Below are positions 52,429-62,099 of a DNA stretch of 64,000 nucleotides, one piece after another; position 1 is the first letter of the stretch; each line of letters starts with the position of its first letter. Source of the stretch: Sarcina sp. DSM 11001 (GTDB lineage: Bacteria; Bacillota; Clostridia; Lachnospirales; Lachnospiraceae); NCBI RefSeq assembly GCF_900101015.1, contig NZ_FNFZ01000010.1, forward strand, positions 67,588 to 131,587, in the 5' to 3' direction. The position numbers and the translations under genes are program-made. Below the pieces are notes generated by a model that was not told the DNA's origin, made no database searches, and saw only the letters and a program-made list of their open reading frames with translations.

Positions 52429-53256
52429 ATGTTTTTTCATGTACTGACCCTGTTTCCTGATATGATCAGGGCGGCTATGGGTGAGAGTATTCTGGGACGT
52501 GCCGCAGGACGCGGCCTGATAAAGGTCGATGCTGTGGACATACGGTCCTTTACCGAGGACAGGCATGGCAGCGTCGACGATTATACCTATGGAGGAGGCG
52601 CCGGCATGCTGATGCAGGCCCAGCCGGTCTATGACTGCTGCAGCTTCGTCCAGGCAGGTATCAGAGAGCGGAGCGGAAAGAACGCCAGAGTCCTCTATAT
52701 GTCCCCCCGGGGACGGGTTTTTGACCAGAAGATGGCCAGGGAATTTGCGGCTGAGGAAGACCTGATCCTGCTCTGCGGGCATTATGAAGGTGTGGACGCA
52801 CGGGCTCTGGAGGAGATCGGCGCGGAGGAAGTTTCCGTAGGTGATTTCGTACTTACGGGAGGAGAGCTTCCCGCTCTGGTCATCATCGATGCTGTCTCCA
52901 GGATGATCCCCGGAGTGCTCGGGAATTCCGGTTCTGCGGATACGGATTCTTTTATGAACGGACTTCTGGAATACCCACAGTATTCCCGGCCTGCGGTCTG
53001 GAGAGGCAGAGAGGTGCCTGCAGTGCTATTGTCCGGGGACCATGCCAAAGTGGATGAATGGCGTCTGGAACAGTCGATCCAGATCACCCGTGAACTGCGT
53101 CCGGACCTGTTTGCGAGGTTTGAGGCAGAGCATCCTGAAATCCTTGAAGAGCGGCGCAAAAGGCTCGAGAGACAAAGGCGCAGCGAAGAGAGAAGAAGGA
53201 GAAGGGAACAAAGGAAAGCCGATAAAGAAGATCAGACAAAGAGAACAGATGAATAG
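52429..53256 (+). CDS. trmD: tRNA (guanine-N1)-methyltransferase TrmD
   Basis: 275 residues. Methylates G37 next to the anticodon. HVLTLFPDMIRAAM, DDYTYGGGAGMLM, the trefoil-knot SAM region LLCGHYEGVDARAL and EVSVGDFVLTGGELPAL are present. The C-terminus has about 35 extra residues, almost all charged (Arg/Glu/Lys). The last 8 bases (ATGAATAG) contain the start codon of the next gene, a secreted polysaccharide hydrolase, so the translation and pel gene sets are coupled. Confidence 0.97.
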   Translation: MFFHVLTLFPDMIRAAMGESILGRAAGRGLIKVDAVDIRSFTEDRHGSVDDYTYGGGAGMLMQAQPVYDCCSFVQAGIRERSGKNARVLYMSPRGRVFDQKMAREFAAEEDLILLCGHYEGVDARALEEIGAEEVSVGDFVLTGGELPALVIIDAVSRMIPGVLGNSGSADTDSFMNGLLEYPQYSRPAVWRGREVPAVLLSGDHAKVDEWRLEQSIQITRELRPDLFARFEAEHPEILEERRKRLERQRRSEERRRRREQRKADKEDQTKRTDE

Positions 53257-54319
53257 AGCAGAGGAAGGCAGGGCTCACAGAGACAGGAAAGAGAAGAGCG
53301 GAACACAGGGAAGCGGGAAAGAAAAAGTCAGGAATAAGAGACAGGGAAGCAGGAGACCGCGAAAAAGCCGTGGAACCGGGCACAAACCTGTTTTTTTGCC
53401 TGTCCTGATCGGAGTACTGCTGGCTGCTGTACTTTTTTTCCTGCTCCGGGGATGCAGTCCGGATATTGAGCGGGATAAGAGGGAGACCGGAAAAACTGCG
53501 GAAAATGCTGAAAAGACGGAAGAAATTCCTGATACGCCAGTTGACAAATATGGTGTTTTCCTCGGGATCGACAGCAGCTCTTTCTCGATCACCAAATTTG
53601 AAGACTATGACATCATAGTCGTAGACGTCCAGGAGCTCAGTGCCCAGCAGCTTGCCCAGCTCCATCTGGCAGGACATACCGTTTATTCCTATTTAAATAT
53701 CGGTTCAGTCGAAAAGAGCAGGGACTATTTTGAGCGGTTTCAGGAGTACTTCATGGGCAGTTATGACAACTGGCCGGATGAAGTATGGGTCGATGTAACG
53801 CAGGAGAAATGGCAGAAGTTCGTGTCAGAAGAACTCCTTGACAGGATCCTGGACAAGGATCCGGAGATCGACGGGCTTTTCCTCGATAATTTCGATGTCT
53901 ATTCCCGTATTTCTGATATGGAGAACGAGGACATGACGCAGGATGCTTATGATGCCCTGACTGCGATCCTGGAGACTTATCAGGAAGAAGAACTGCCCGT
54001 CCTTATCAATGGAGCGGATCTGTTTGTCGACAGGCTGATCAGAGAGGGAGAGACCGGACTGATAAGGGGAGTCAATCAGGAGACCGTTTTCAGCCGGATC
54101 ATGAATTACGATCTTGACTTGTTCGGCAGGCAGAATAACAAAGAGAAAGAGACATATCTTTCCTATTTGAAGAGATGCAGGGAAGCCGGGCTGGCAGTTT
54201 TCCTTCTGGAATACACGACGGATGAATCCCTCAAAAAGGAAATTGAACAGTTCTGCATGAAAAACAGCTATCAGTTTTATATCTCCGAGCATGTGGATCT
54301 GGGTTTCTCAGATAAATAA
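53249..54319 (+). CDS. Membrane-anchored GH114-type (endo-alpha-1,4-polygalactosaminidase-like) hydrolase
   Basis: 356 residues from an ATG inside the end of trmD. A basic N-terminus precedes one hydrophobic helix (about 48-70, FLPVLIGVLLAAVLFFLL) ending in Cys, then a TIM-barrel domain: FEDYDIIVVDVQELSAQQ, YSYLNIGSVEKSRDYF, and GLFLDNFDVY, whose Asp residues are the likely catalytic acids of the GH114/PelA-hydrolase group. It likely cuts galactosamine-rich exopolysaccharide outside the cell. Followed 15 bases later by pelD, so it probably supplies the hydrolase function that is fused to the deacetylase in Pseudomonas PelA. Confidence 0.85.
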   Translation: MNRAEEGRAHRDRKEKSGTQGSGKEKVRNKRQGSRRPRKSRGTGHKPVFLPVLIGVLLAAVLFFLLRGCSPDIERDKRETGKTAENAEKTEEIPDTPVDKYGVFLGIDSSSFSITKFEDYDIIVVDVQELSAQQLAQLHLAGHTVYSYLNIGSVEKSRDYFERFQEYFMGSYDNWPDEVWVDVTQEKWQKFVSEELLDRILDKDPEIDGLFLDNFDVYSRISDMENEDMTQDAYDALTAILETYQEEELPVLINGADLFVDRLIREGETGLIRGVNQETVFSRIMNYDLDLFGRQNNKEKETYLSYLKRCREAGLAVFLLEYTTDESLKKEIEQFCMKNSYQFYISEHVDLGFSDK

Positions 54320-54334
54320 CGACAGGTTAAAACG

Positions 54335-56161
54335 ATGGATACTATTCTACTGACCGGGAAAACAGACCTTTTTCCGTTGGAATCATTAAAATATATCGGG
54401 GAGATGTTTCATGTCCTCGTAACCGGGCGGCTTGTAAAAAACCGGGAAAAAAACTTACCGGCCGGCGTGCGTGCGCTTCCGGTCGAGCCTTCTGACAGCG
54501 ATTTTCAGAAGGTTTTTGAGATTGGCAGTATCAAGGCTGTCTGGCACATCGGAAGCTGTGCCGACGGCGGTCATATTTCTGATGAGACAGAAGACATAGA
54601 GAAAATACTGAGCTGCTGTGCCAGATACGGGATTCCGAGACTGGTCGTTCTGACAGAGCCCGGAGATCCGGTGAATTACAGGAAACTGATCAGCAAATGG
54701 ACCATTCCCGGCCCGGGAGCTTCTCCGGTAGACATAGCTGCAGTGTATCTTCCCCTGATCACCGGCAGCGGGAGCAGAGGCAGGATGAACCGTATTTTCA
54801 GCGCGATGCGGAGACAAAAGACCATCTGCCTGGAAGGAAATGCGAACAGACAGATTTCTGTCCTTTCCATCTCTGATCTGTGTGCCCTCCTCATGAGGAT
54901 GACGGATGAGACCTGGTTCAATCCGGGGATCTATACGGCAAATGGAAGCCTGGGACAGCAGGAACGGCTGCGGGAGATCCTGCTCTCGATCCGGCCGGAT
55001 GCCAGAATTATTTATCTGGACGACCAGGAAAAGGGCAGGAGAACTGATCAGACAGATGCTGCCCGTTTCCGTATACCCTCCGCGAAGGAGATTCAGTTTG
55101 ACGGATCACTGGGAGAGATCTACCGCCTGCCGATCTCCCCTGACTGGGACAGGGAGATCCTGGCCCAGTACAACTATATTCTGGAAAAACCTTCGGAAAA
55201 GGCATCAGCCGGGAAAATGGCTTCAGGTTATCTGAAGCAGTTCGGCAAGGCGGCGGCGACAGTGCTCGATCTTGTCGTCATGTTTGTGATCGCCGAGTAT
55301 CTCGCCAGGATCACTTCGGATTCCGTCTATTTCAAGATCGTGGACGTCCGCCTTTTGTTCGTCATCCTGATGGGCCTGATGCACGGACTCATGATCGGGA
55401 CTGTCGCGGCTGTCCTAGAATGCATCATGCTGGTCATACGATACAGCGCGATCGGGATATCCGGTCTGCTCCTCTTCTACAATGTGGAGAACTGGATCCC
55501 TTTTGTCTATTACCTGACGGCGGGAATCATCTGCGGTTATACACATCAGAAGCATGTACAGCAGATGAAGTCGGTCTCCACGGAAAATGACCTGATCCGG
55601 AATAAATACCTGTTCCTGAACGAGGCTTACCGCGCCAGTGTGAGCGACAAAAGAGAACTGCGTGAGCAGGTACTCAGTGAAGAGGAAAGCTACAGCAGGC
55701 TTTACAGCGCTATGAGGCAGATGTCTCAGCGCACACCTGAAGCGGTATGTGTGGAAGCAGTGAATGTATTCCGCAGGATCCTCAACAATAATACTGTCTT
55801 TGTCTATGAGCTCGAACCGGGCGGAAAGAAGGCGGATCTTCTTCCATTCTGCAGAGAAAATGCATCGGGTATCAGCCTCTCTATGGACCGGTATCCTGAG
55901 ATGATGCAGGTGATCAGTAAGGGAGGAACATGGAAAAACACCGGTTTTCTCGAAGGTGCCCCCATGTATGCGTCCCTTATCCGTTACAGGCGCTCTGCGC
56001 ATGCATATAAGGGAGTACAGGATATCGCCCTGATCGTGACCATTGAGCAGGCGGATCAGAATCAGCTGAACCTCTGGTACATGAATCATTTCTCAGTTAT
56101 GTGCGGTCTTTTGAAGGACGCCCTTGAAAACGCATCGCTGCGGGAAAGGGTTCTCGAATGA
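54335..56161 (+). CDS. pelD: PelD-like membrane regulator with N-terminal SDR-like domain and GAF domain
   Basis: 608 residues. Residues 1-290 resemble an NAD-dependent epimerase/SDR, but GxxGxxG is replaced by TGKTDLFP and the YxxxK pair is absent, so it is probably not catalytic. Four helices follow (about 305-415), then a short coiled coil and a GAF domain (about 455-600) ending the protein. The GGDEF domain that binds c-di-GMP in Pseudomonas PelD is missing. PelD scaffolds the Pel synthase. Its stop overlaps the pelE start (ATGA). Confidence 0.85.
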   Translation: MDTILLTGKTDLFPLESLKYIGEMFHVLVTGRLVKNREKNLPAGVRALPVEPSDSDFQKVFEIGSIKAVWHIGSCADGGHISDETEDIEKILSCCARYGIPRLVVLTEPGDPVNYRKLISKWTIPGPGASPVDIAAVYLPLITGSGSRGRMNRIFSAMRRQKTICLEGNANRQISVLSISDLCALLMRMTDETWFNPGIYTANGSLGQQERLREILLSIRPDARIIYLDDQEKGRRTDQTDAARFRIPSAKEIQFDGSLGEIYRLPISPDWDREILAQYNYILEKPSEKASAGKMASGYLKQFGKAAATVLDLVVMFVIAEYLARITSDSVYFKIVDVRLLFVILMGLMHGLMIGTVAAVLECIMLVIRYSAIGISGLLLFYNVENWIPFVYYLTAGIICGYTHQKHVQQMKSVSTENDLIRNKYLFLNEAYRASVSDKRELREQVLSEEESYSRLYSAMRQMSQRTPEAVCVEAVNVFRRILNNNTVFVYELEPGGKKADLLPFCRENASGISLSMDRYPEMMQVISKGGTWKNTGFLEGAPMYASLIRYRRSAHAYKGVQDIALIVTIEQADQNQLNLWYMNHFSVMCGLLKDALENASLRERVLE

Positions 56162-57132
56162 TACTCCTTTTAATGTTAATCCATCTGGTGCTGGCCCTGG
56201 CAGCCTTTGGCGGCCTGAGGGCCGGAAGGCTTCATTTTGCCCCTTCCCTTTTACCTGCCCTTTTCCTCCTCCCTCTCTGGGGACCCATGTTTGTTCTGGT
56301 CTCAGAAATGCATTATCTGGGAGGTGAGAAGGCGGATGAGGAGCCTGAGTCGAGGCGGTTTGACATCACGGATGAAGTCTATCGAAGCATAAATATGGAA
56401 TCCGGAAGTGTATCGGAAGTCCGCCCGATCGAGGATGTACTTGAGACCGGGACTCCGATGCAGAGAAGGCGGCTGCTTTTGTCTGTCCTTCATTCCGGAG
56501 CCAGCCCCTTTGTGAGATCCTTGAAGACCGCGGGTGTCAATGATGACACCGAAGTCGTCCACTATGCTGTGACCGCTCTGGTTGAACTGCGGAGTGAGTA
56601 TGCCCAGAAACTTGCGGACATGGAGGAAAAATATACTGCCTGCCCGTCAGATGTCGGGATCATCAGTGAATACGCCGCTCTGGATGAAGAATATATCCGC
56701 AGCGGCATTCCCGAAGCCGGCGAGAAAGCCGAACGACTCGCGCACTGCAGGATGATGCTTGAAAAAGAACTCAGCTATTATGACTGGCAGCGCACCGAGA
56801 GAGGAACTGGCGCAAATCGACCTGCATCTGGTTCGAAGATGCCCTCAGGAGCAGCCTTTTACGGCAGTTCAGGTGACCCCAAAAGGATTTCTCTCCTTTT
56901 ACGGATCGGGGAGGTCTGCCTGATGCAGACAGATTCCGATGCTGCCGTCAGGACCGCCCGCGCTCTTATCAAAGAAGCTCCGGCCAGGGAGGACGGGTAT
57001 CTGATGATGATCAGAGCCTTGTCCTTATCCCGTGACGGTAAAGGGATTGCCGGGATCATAAGGACAATCAGGGAGCAGGGGATCTACCTGTCTCCTTCAG
57101 GACGGAATCAGGTCGATTTCTGGGAACTTTGA
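56158..57132 (+). CDS. pelE: PelE-like membrane protein
   Basis: 324 residues. Two N-terminal helices (about 2-22 and 28-55), then an alpha-helical soluble part with TPR/HEAT-like character (VVHYAVTALVELRSEYAQKL and later ISLLLRIGEVCLMQ). In known Pel systems PelE contacts PelD and the glycosyltransferase PelF. Identity rests on position between pelD and pelA/F/G and the helix layout rather than strong motifs. Start overlaps the pelD stop. Confidence 0.75.
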   Translation: MILLLMLIHLVLALAAFGGLRAGRLHFAPSLLPALFLLPLWGPMFVLVSEMHYLGGEKADEEPESRRFDITDEVYRSINMESGSVSEVRPIEDVLETGTPMQRRRLLLSVLHSGASPFVRSLKTAGVNDDTEVVHYAVTALVELRSEYAQKLADMEEKYTACPSDVGIISEYAALDEEYIRSGIPEAGEKAERLAHCRMMLEKELSYYDWQRTERGTGANRPASGSKMPSGAAFYGSSGDPKRISLLLRIGEVCLMQTDSDAAVRTARALIKEAPAREDGYLMMIRALSLSRDGKGIAGIIRTIREQGIYLSPSGRNQVDFWEL

Positions 57133-57227
57133 TCTTTTACTCACATCTGAATGAGAGGCTGCCGCATCCCGGACAGAGGTCCTTATGACAGCGGCCCTTA
57201 TATAGTAAAAGAGGTCTTGATCACTAT

Positions 57228-59054
57228 ATGAAACGAAAGAAAAAACTGCGGTTTATTTACCTTCAGGTAATTCTTGCCGTCTACATCATCATGTTCGGCG
57301 TCGTGCTGTCCGTTGGCAGAAATGTTCTGTACAGCTCCAAAAAAAGCATGCTTTCCATACTCAATGAAAATGATTTCAGCGGGAGCGTGAGTCCGGAGAA
57401 GGCGCAGACAGTTTTGATCTGGGAAGGTGACGAAACCGGAAAGGATGCCAGGACTGAGATGACGGCCATTCTCTCACAGATGAGGATCCCTTTCACGGAA
57501 ACAGAAGCTTCCGGTTTTACTGAAAAGGATCTCTCCGGCAGGAATACTGCTGTCCTGGCTGTGACAGATCTGAACCTTCTGGGCAGCAGGCTGACCAGCC
57601 TTTTGAACTGGGTGATTGAGGGAAATTCTCTTTTGTTCCTTTATTCTCCAGATAATGAAGCCGGATTCATTGCCATAGCCGACAGGCTGGGAATTACAGG
57701 TGTCGGCAATACTCTGTCCAAGGTCGAAGGACTTCATTTTACCAGCAGTATCATGCCGGGAAGCGGCAGGGATCTGGCGGTTTCAGACCCTTACAGGTCC
57801 TCTCTGGAGGTCACTCTTGATGATGAGTGCGAAGTCTTTCTGGAGGCGGCGGGCTCGTCTCAGACACCCCTGATCTGGAGGCGGAAGCTCGGGGATGGTA
57901 CAGTCGTTTTCGACAATCTCAACTTCCTCGAAAAAGCCTACCGGGGGTTCCACTGCGCGGCTTTCAGTCTCTTAAACCGCGACTGCATCTGGCCGGTAAT
58001 CAACGGGTCGACTTTTTACATCGATGATTTTCCGTCTCCGGTCCCGGAGGGGGACAGCCAGTTTATCCAGAGTGAATTTGGAATGGACATCAAGGATTTT
58101 TACACTCATCACTGGTGGAAGGATGTCTATAATCTGGCCAAAAAATACAATATCCGCTATACGGGACTGGTCATTGAGGACTATTCCGGTCAGGTGAGCG
58201 GTGTTTTCCCCAGCAACAAGGATATCACCAGGTTCCAGTACTTCGGGAACATGCTTCTGCGCGAAGGCGGGGAGCTGGGCTTCCATGGATATAACCATAT
58301 GCCGCTGGTCCCTGAAAACTTTGATTATCTGGGTATGTATGATTCCTACAGGCAGTGGGTGAGCGTCGACGCCATGAGGGACTCATTGAATGAACTGGAC
58401 AGATTCTGCCGGGAGCTTTTCCCTGAAGAGGAATTCCACGTCTATGTTCCTCCTTCGAATATAATCTCAGAGGAGGGCAGAGCCCTTTTGGCTGAGGACT
58501 TCCCTCAGATTCGGGCGATCGCCAGTCTTTACCTTCCTGACGACAACGATGTCTCCTATTCCCAGGATTTTACAGTCACAGAGGATGGAATGGTTCAGAC
58601 GCCTCGTATCATTTCCGGCTATGTGCTGGATGAATACATGCGTACAGCGGCTATGAGTGAGCTGTACTTTCACTGTGTCAACACCCATTTCCAGCATCCC
58701 GATGATACCCTGGATACAGACAGGGGCGCTGCCCTGGGCTGGACCGAGCTTTTCAGACGTCTGACGGATTATGTGGAATGGCTTCACAATGCCCTCCCCC
58801 AGCTCAGGAACCTGACCGGGAGCGAACTGACAGGGGCTGTCCAGCGCTACGACAAACTCCAGATCAGACGTGAAGAAGATGACAATTCGATCCATTTGAG
58901 CCTGGGCGGTTTTAAAGATGAAGCCTGGTTCTACCTCAGGGTCAATGACGGAAAGCCCGGGCGTATGACCGGGGGGACGATCAGCCAGGCTGCTGACGGA
59001 CTGTATCTGGTCAAAGCGACTATGCCGGAAGTGGAAATTGAGATCATCAGATGA
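57228..59054 (+). CDS. pelA: DUF2194 polysaccharide deacetylase-like protein (PelA deacetylase equivalent)
   Basis: 608 residues. N-terminal signal anchor (about 7-30), then a receiver-like or beta domain, and from about 260 the DUF2194 deacetylase region: STFYIDDFPSPVPEGD (metal Asp), THHWWKDVYNLAKKYNI, and ELGFHGYNHMPL (metal His pair), then NTHFQHPDD. This should partially de-N-acetylate the Pel polymer (GalNAc-rich) at the outer face. The hydrolase domain found in Gram-negative PelA is absent, being encoded separately at 53249. 95 bases follow pelE. Confidence 0.85.
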   Translation: MKRKKKLRFIYLQVILAVYIIMFGVVLSVGRNVLYSSKKSMLSILNENDFSGSVSPEKAQTVLIWEGDETGKDARTEMTAILSQMRIPFTETEASGFTEKDLSGRNTAVLAVTDLNLLGSRLTSLLNWVIEGNSLLFLYSPDNEAGFIAIADRLGITGVGNTLSKVEGLHFTSSIMPGSGRDLAVSDPYRSSLEVTLDDECEVFLEAAGSSQTPLIWRRKLGDGTVVFDNLNFLEKAYRGFHCAAFSLLNRDCIWPVINGSTFYIDDFPSPVPEGDSQFIQSEFGMDIKDFYTHHWWKDVYNLAKKYNIRYTGLVIEDYSGQVSGVFPSNKDITRFQYFGNMLLREGGELGFHGYNHMPLVPENFDYLGMYDSYRQWVSVDAMRDSLNELDRFCRELFPEEEFHVYVPPSNIISEEGRALLAEDFPQIRAIASLYLPDDNDVSYSQDFTVTEDGMVQTPRIISGYVLDEYMRTAAMSELYFHCVNTHFQHPDDTLDTDRGAALGWTELFRRLTDYVEWLHNALPQLRNLTGSELTGAVQRYDKLQIRREEDDNSIHLSLGGFKDEAWFYLRVNDGKPGRMTGGTISQAADGLYLVKATMPEVEIEIIR

Positions 59055-59136
59055 CGGTCAAATCTGGAAATACTATACGATTTGGAAATACTATAACGAT
59101 CTGAGAATACTATAATTGGAGGTCATACCTGCCAAC

Positions 59137-60552
59137 ATGAGAATATGCGTGATCCTGGAGGGATGCTATCCCTATGTGACAGGAGGCGTTTCCTCCTGGA
59201 TGCATCAATATATACAGGCCATGCCTCAGCACGAGTTTGTTGTCTGGGCGATCAATGCGGATCCTTCGCAGAACGGGAAATTCCGCTATACGCTTCCGGA
59301 CAATGTCGTTGAGATCCGTGAGGTATCTCTGACCGGAACGGTTTCCGGCAGGACAGGATCCAGGCACAGTCTGAAACTGGACAATGAAGAACTACAGGCC
59401 CTGCGGGCCCTGGTCGAGTGCGACAGACCCGACTGGGAGGTCCTGTTCCGGGTCTTTCAGGAGAAAAATACCTCTCCTGAGGATTTCCTGACAAGCCGGT
59501 ATTTTGTCGATATTCTCTCCGACCTGTGCAGGGAATCATATCCCTATACTGCTTTTTCTGATTATTTTCATACAGTGAGGTCCATGCTGCTTCCCCTGCT
59601 CAGGATCATGTGTGCGGATGTGCCCAAGGCGGATATCTATCATACGATCGCCACCGGGTACGCGGGAGTCCTGGCAAGACTGGGCAGCTACCGTTTCCAT
59701 GTCCCCTTCATGCTCACGGAGCACGGCATCTATACTCGTGAGCGCGAGGAGGAGATCATCCGGGCGGACTGGGTCCTCCCGGATTTCAAGGACCTGTGGA
59801 TACGGTTTTTTTACATGCTCTCTTCTGCGGCCTACGACGGTGCCACGATGGTCACAAGCCTGTTCCGCAGGGCAGGTCTGACCCAGGTCGAGATCGGCGC
59901 CGACCCCGGAAAATGCAGATCGGTCGCGAACGGGATCCATTATGACCGCTTCAGCAACATTCCGGTAAGAGAGCATGACGAGACCGTTAATATCGGCGCC
60001 ATTCTCCGCATTGCTCCGATCAAGGATGTCAAGACCATGCTCTATGCCTTCGCGGAGGTGGAGCAGCACATCCCGTATGCGAAGCTCTATATTGCAGGCC
60101 CCGAGGATGATTCGGAATATGCGTCCGAATGCCGGAGCCTTTTGAAACAGCTGGGGATCCGGGGCGCTGTGTTTATGGGCACGATCAATGTGCTCGAACA
60201 TATGGGAAACTTTGATTTTACAGTCCTGTCCAGCATTTCAGAGGGGCAGCCCCTGTCCGTGCTGGAATCCTTTGCGGCAGGGCGTCCCTGCGTGACCACG
60301 GATGTCGGCTGCTGTAAGGAGCTGATCTACGGAGAAGGGGACGATAACCTCGGACAGGCGGGATACTGCGTGCCGCCCATGCAGCCGCACGCGCTTGCCA
60401 GAGCCATGGAGGATATGTGCCACAACAGGGCCAGACGGCTGCAGATGGGCAGAGTCGCTAAGCGGCGCGCCGCGGAGTATTTCCGCCATGAAGATATGAT
60501 CAGCCATTATCTGGAAACGTATGAGGAGGTATTTCACAGATGGCAGGCATAG
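59137..60552 (+). CDS. pelF: PelF-type glycosyltransferase (GT4)
   Basis: 471 residues. MRICVILEGCYPYVTGGVSSW is the strongly conserved PelF N-terminus. Later motifs are TEHGIYTREREEEI, NGIHYDRFSNIP, RIAPIKDVKTMLYAF and the GT4 donor-site segment SEGQPLSVLESFAAGRPCVTTDVG with the ExE-like acid pair. It polymerises the Pel chain in the cytosol using UDP-GalNAc/GlcNAc (family knowledge). ATG 59137 matches homology and has GGAGGT upstream; an in-frame TTG lies seven codons before. Confidence 0.95.
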   Translation: MRICVILEGCYPYVTGGVSSWMHQYIQAMPQHEFVVWAINADPSQNGKFRYTLPDNVVEIREVSLTGTVSGRTGSRHSLKLDNEELQALRALVECDRPDWEVLFRVFQEKNTSPEDFLTSRYFVDILSDLCRESYPYTAFSDYFHTVRSMLLPLLRIMCADVPKADIYHTIATGYAGVLARLGSYRFHVPFMLTEHGIYTREREEEIIRADWVLPDFKDLWIRFFYMLSSAAYDGATMVTSLFRRAGLTQVEIGADPGKCRSVANGIHYDRFSNIPVREHDETVNIGAILRIAPIKDVKTMLYAFAEVEQHIPYAKLYIAGPEDDSEYASECRSLLKQLGIRGAVFMGTINVLEHMGNFDFTVLSSISEGQPLSVLESFAAGRPCVTTDVGCCKELIYGEGDDNLGQAGYCVPPMQPHALARAMEDMCHNRARRLQMGRVAKRRAAEYFRHEDMISHYLETYEEVFHRWQA

Positions 60553-62066
60553 GATTCAGCCTGAACAGGCTTTTTCAGAAAAAAGGAGTGCTGAATCTCT
60601 GCCGCGCCTATGCCTACGCGGGCGCGGTCGCGATCGGCCCCATGGTCATGGGTGTGTGCCTGCTGATCGGGATCTCCTTTGTATCCCAGGTCGCTGGAAT
60701 GCCCCAGAACGAGCGGGAGATCATGAACTGCATGCTGACTTACAGCCTGCTGGTCTCTCTGTTCGTATCGAGCTTCTTTAACATGATCCTCACCAGATAT
60801 ATTTCCGATATGCTCTACGAGGGAAAAAGAGAGAGGGTCATGCCTTCGTTTTTCGGGGCTTTGGCGATCATGCTCCCGATCTGCTTTGTGGGATACGGGA
60901 TCTTTCTGACTTTTTCCGGTGTACCGATCGTATACAGGATCGTGAGCATGTGGTTTGCCATGATCATGATCGTCGTCTGGACCCAGATGAACTATCTGTC
61001 GGCCCTCAAGGATTACCGCTCGATCGCCCTGGGATTTGCGTCTTCGATGCTGACCGGTTTTCTTCTGGCTCTGGTACTTGCCATGATCAGGCGCGGAACG
61101 GTTCTGAGCCTGATGTTCTGTGTGATCTTTGCATACGGGATCATGGGCACCTGGTATCTGATCCTGATGCTGGGATATTTTCCCCACGGGAAGGGCAGCC
61201 CCTTTACTTATCTGCGGTGGTTTGACAAATGCCGGGCTCTGGCATTTACGGGGGTCTTTGTAAACCTCGGTCTCTACGGCCACCTGATGATCATGTATTT
61301 CGGCCCTCTCCACCGAAGGATCATGGGGCTGTTTTTTGCTGCCCCAAGCTATGACATTCCTTCATTGACAGCATTTTTTTCCATTCTGATCACGACGATC
61401 AGCTTCGTAACTTCTGTGGAGGTCAGATTCTATCCGGAGTACCGCCAGTACTACAGCCTGTTCAATGACAAAGGTTCGATCAGCGATATCGAGGCAGCGG
61501 AAGACAGGATGGTCGAGGTGCTCAGCAGGGAGCTCAGTTACTGCGGATGCAGACAGATCGTCAGCACGGTCCTTTTCGTCGTTTTCGGCGGTTTTATCAT
61601 GGATATCCTGCCTCTGGGTATGATGGATCTGGGCAAGGGAATATTCCGCACGCTGTGTGTGGGATATGGTCTCTATGCCATCGCCAACGCACTCATGCTG
61701 ATCCTTTTGTACTTTGAAGACTACACAGGGTCGGTAGCTGCGACGGGCGCATTTGCTCTCGTCGCCAATTCCATCACGATCTGGCAGGCAGCCAGGGGAG
61801 ATACGGCATATTACGGCTGGGGCTTTATGGCGGGCGCTATCGTGTATTTCATAATCGCGCTGCTGCGCCTGGAGTGGTCGACGCGGCGTCTCCCCTACCT
61901 GCTTCTCGGCAGACAGTCCGCTGCCTCCGCCCAGGATTCCGGGCCCTTTACCTCTCTGGAGAACATTCTGACCCGGATCGACAAAAGATCGAAAATCTCA
62001 GAAAAAATGGCCAGACCGGTCCTGTTGGACGGATCGAGAAAGGCAGTGCGCCCCCGCAGGAAATGA
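60540..62066 (+). CDS. pelG: PelG-type exopolysaccharide transporter
   Basis: 508 residues, about 12 helices, of the MOP/MATE-like flippase group. MAGIGFSLNRLFQKKG is the typical PelG start, followed by AYAYAGAVAIGPMVMG. The C-terminal 45 residues are basic and soluble. PelG exports the polymer made by PelF; the start codon overlaps the last 13 bases of pelF, so they are translated together in a fixed ratio. Confidence 0.95.
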   Translation: MAGIGFSLNRLFQKKGVLNLCRAYAYAGAVAIGPMVMGVCLLIGISFVSQVAGMPQNEREIMNCMLTYSLLVSLFVSSFFNMILTRYISDMLYEGKRERVMPSFFGALAIMLPICFVGYGIFLTFSGVPIVYRIVSMWFAMIMIVVWTQMNYLSALKDYRSIALGFASSMLTGFLLALVLAMIRRGTVLSLMFCVIFAYGIMGTWYLILMLGYFPHGKGSPFTYLRWFDKCRALAFTGVFVNLGLYGHLMIMYFGPLHRRIMGLFFAAPSYDIPSLTAFFSILITTISFVTSVEVRFYPEYRQYYSLFNDKGSISDIEAAEDRMVEVLSRELSYCGCRQIVSTVLFVVFGGFIMDILPLGMMDLGKGIFRTLCVGYGLYAIANALMLILLYFEDYTGSVAATGAFALVANSITIWQAARGDTAYYGWGFMAGAIVYFIIALLRLEWSTRRLPYLLLGRQSAASAQDSGPFTSLENILTRIDKRSKISEKMARPVLLDGSRKAVRPRRK

Positions 62067-62099
62067 TGGTTCCGGCCTGCGGCTGCAAGGAAGGTTACT

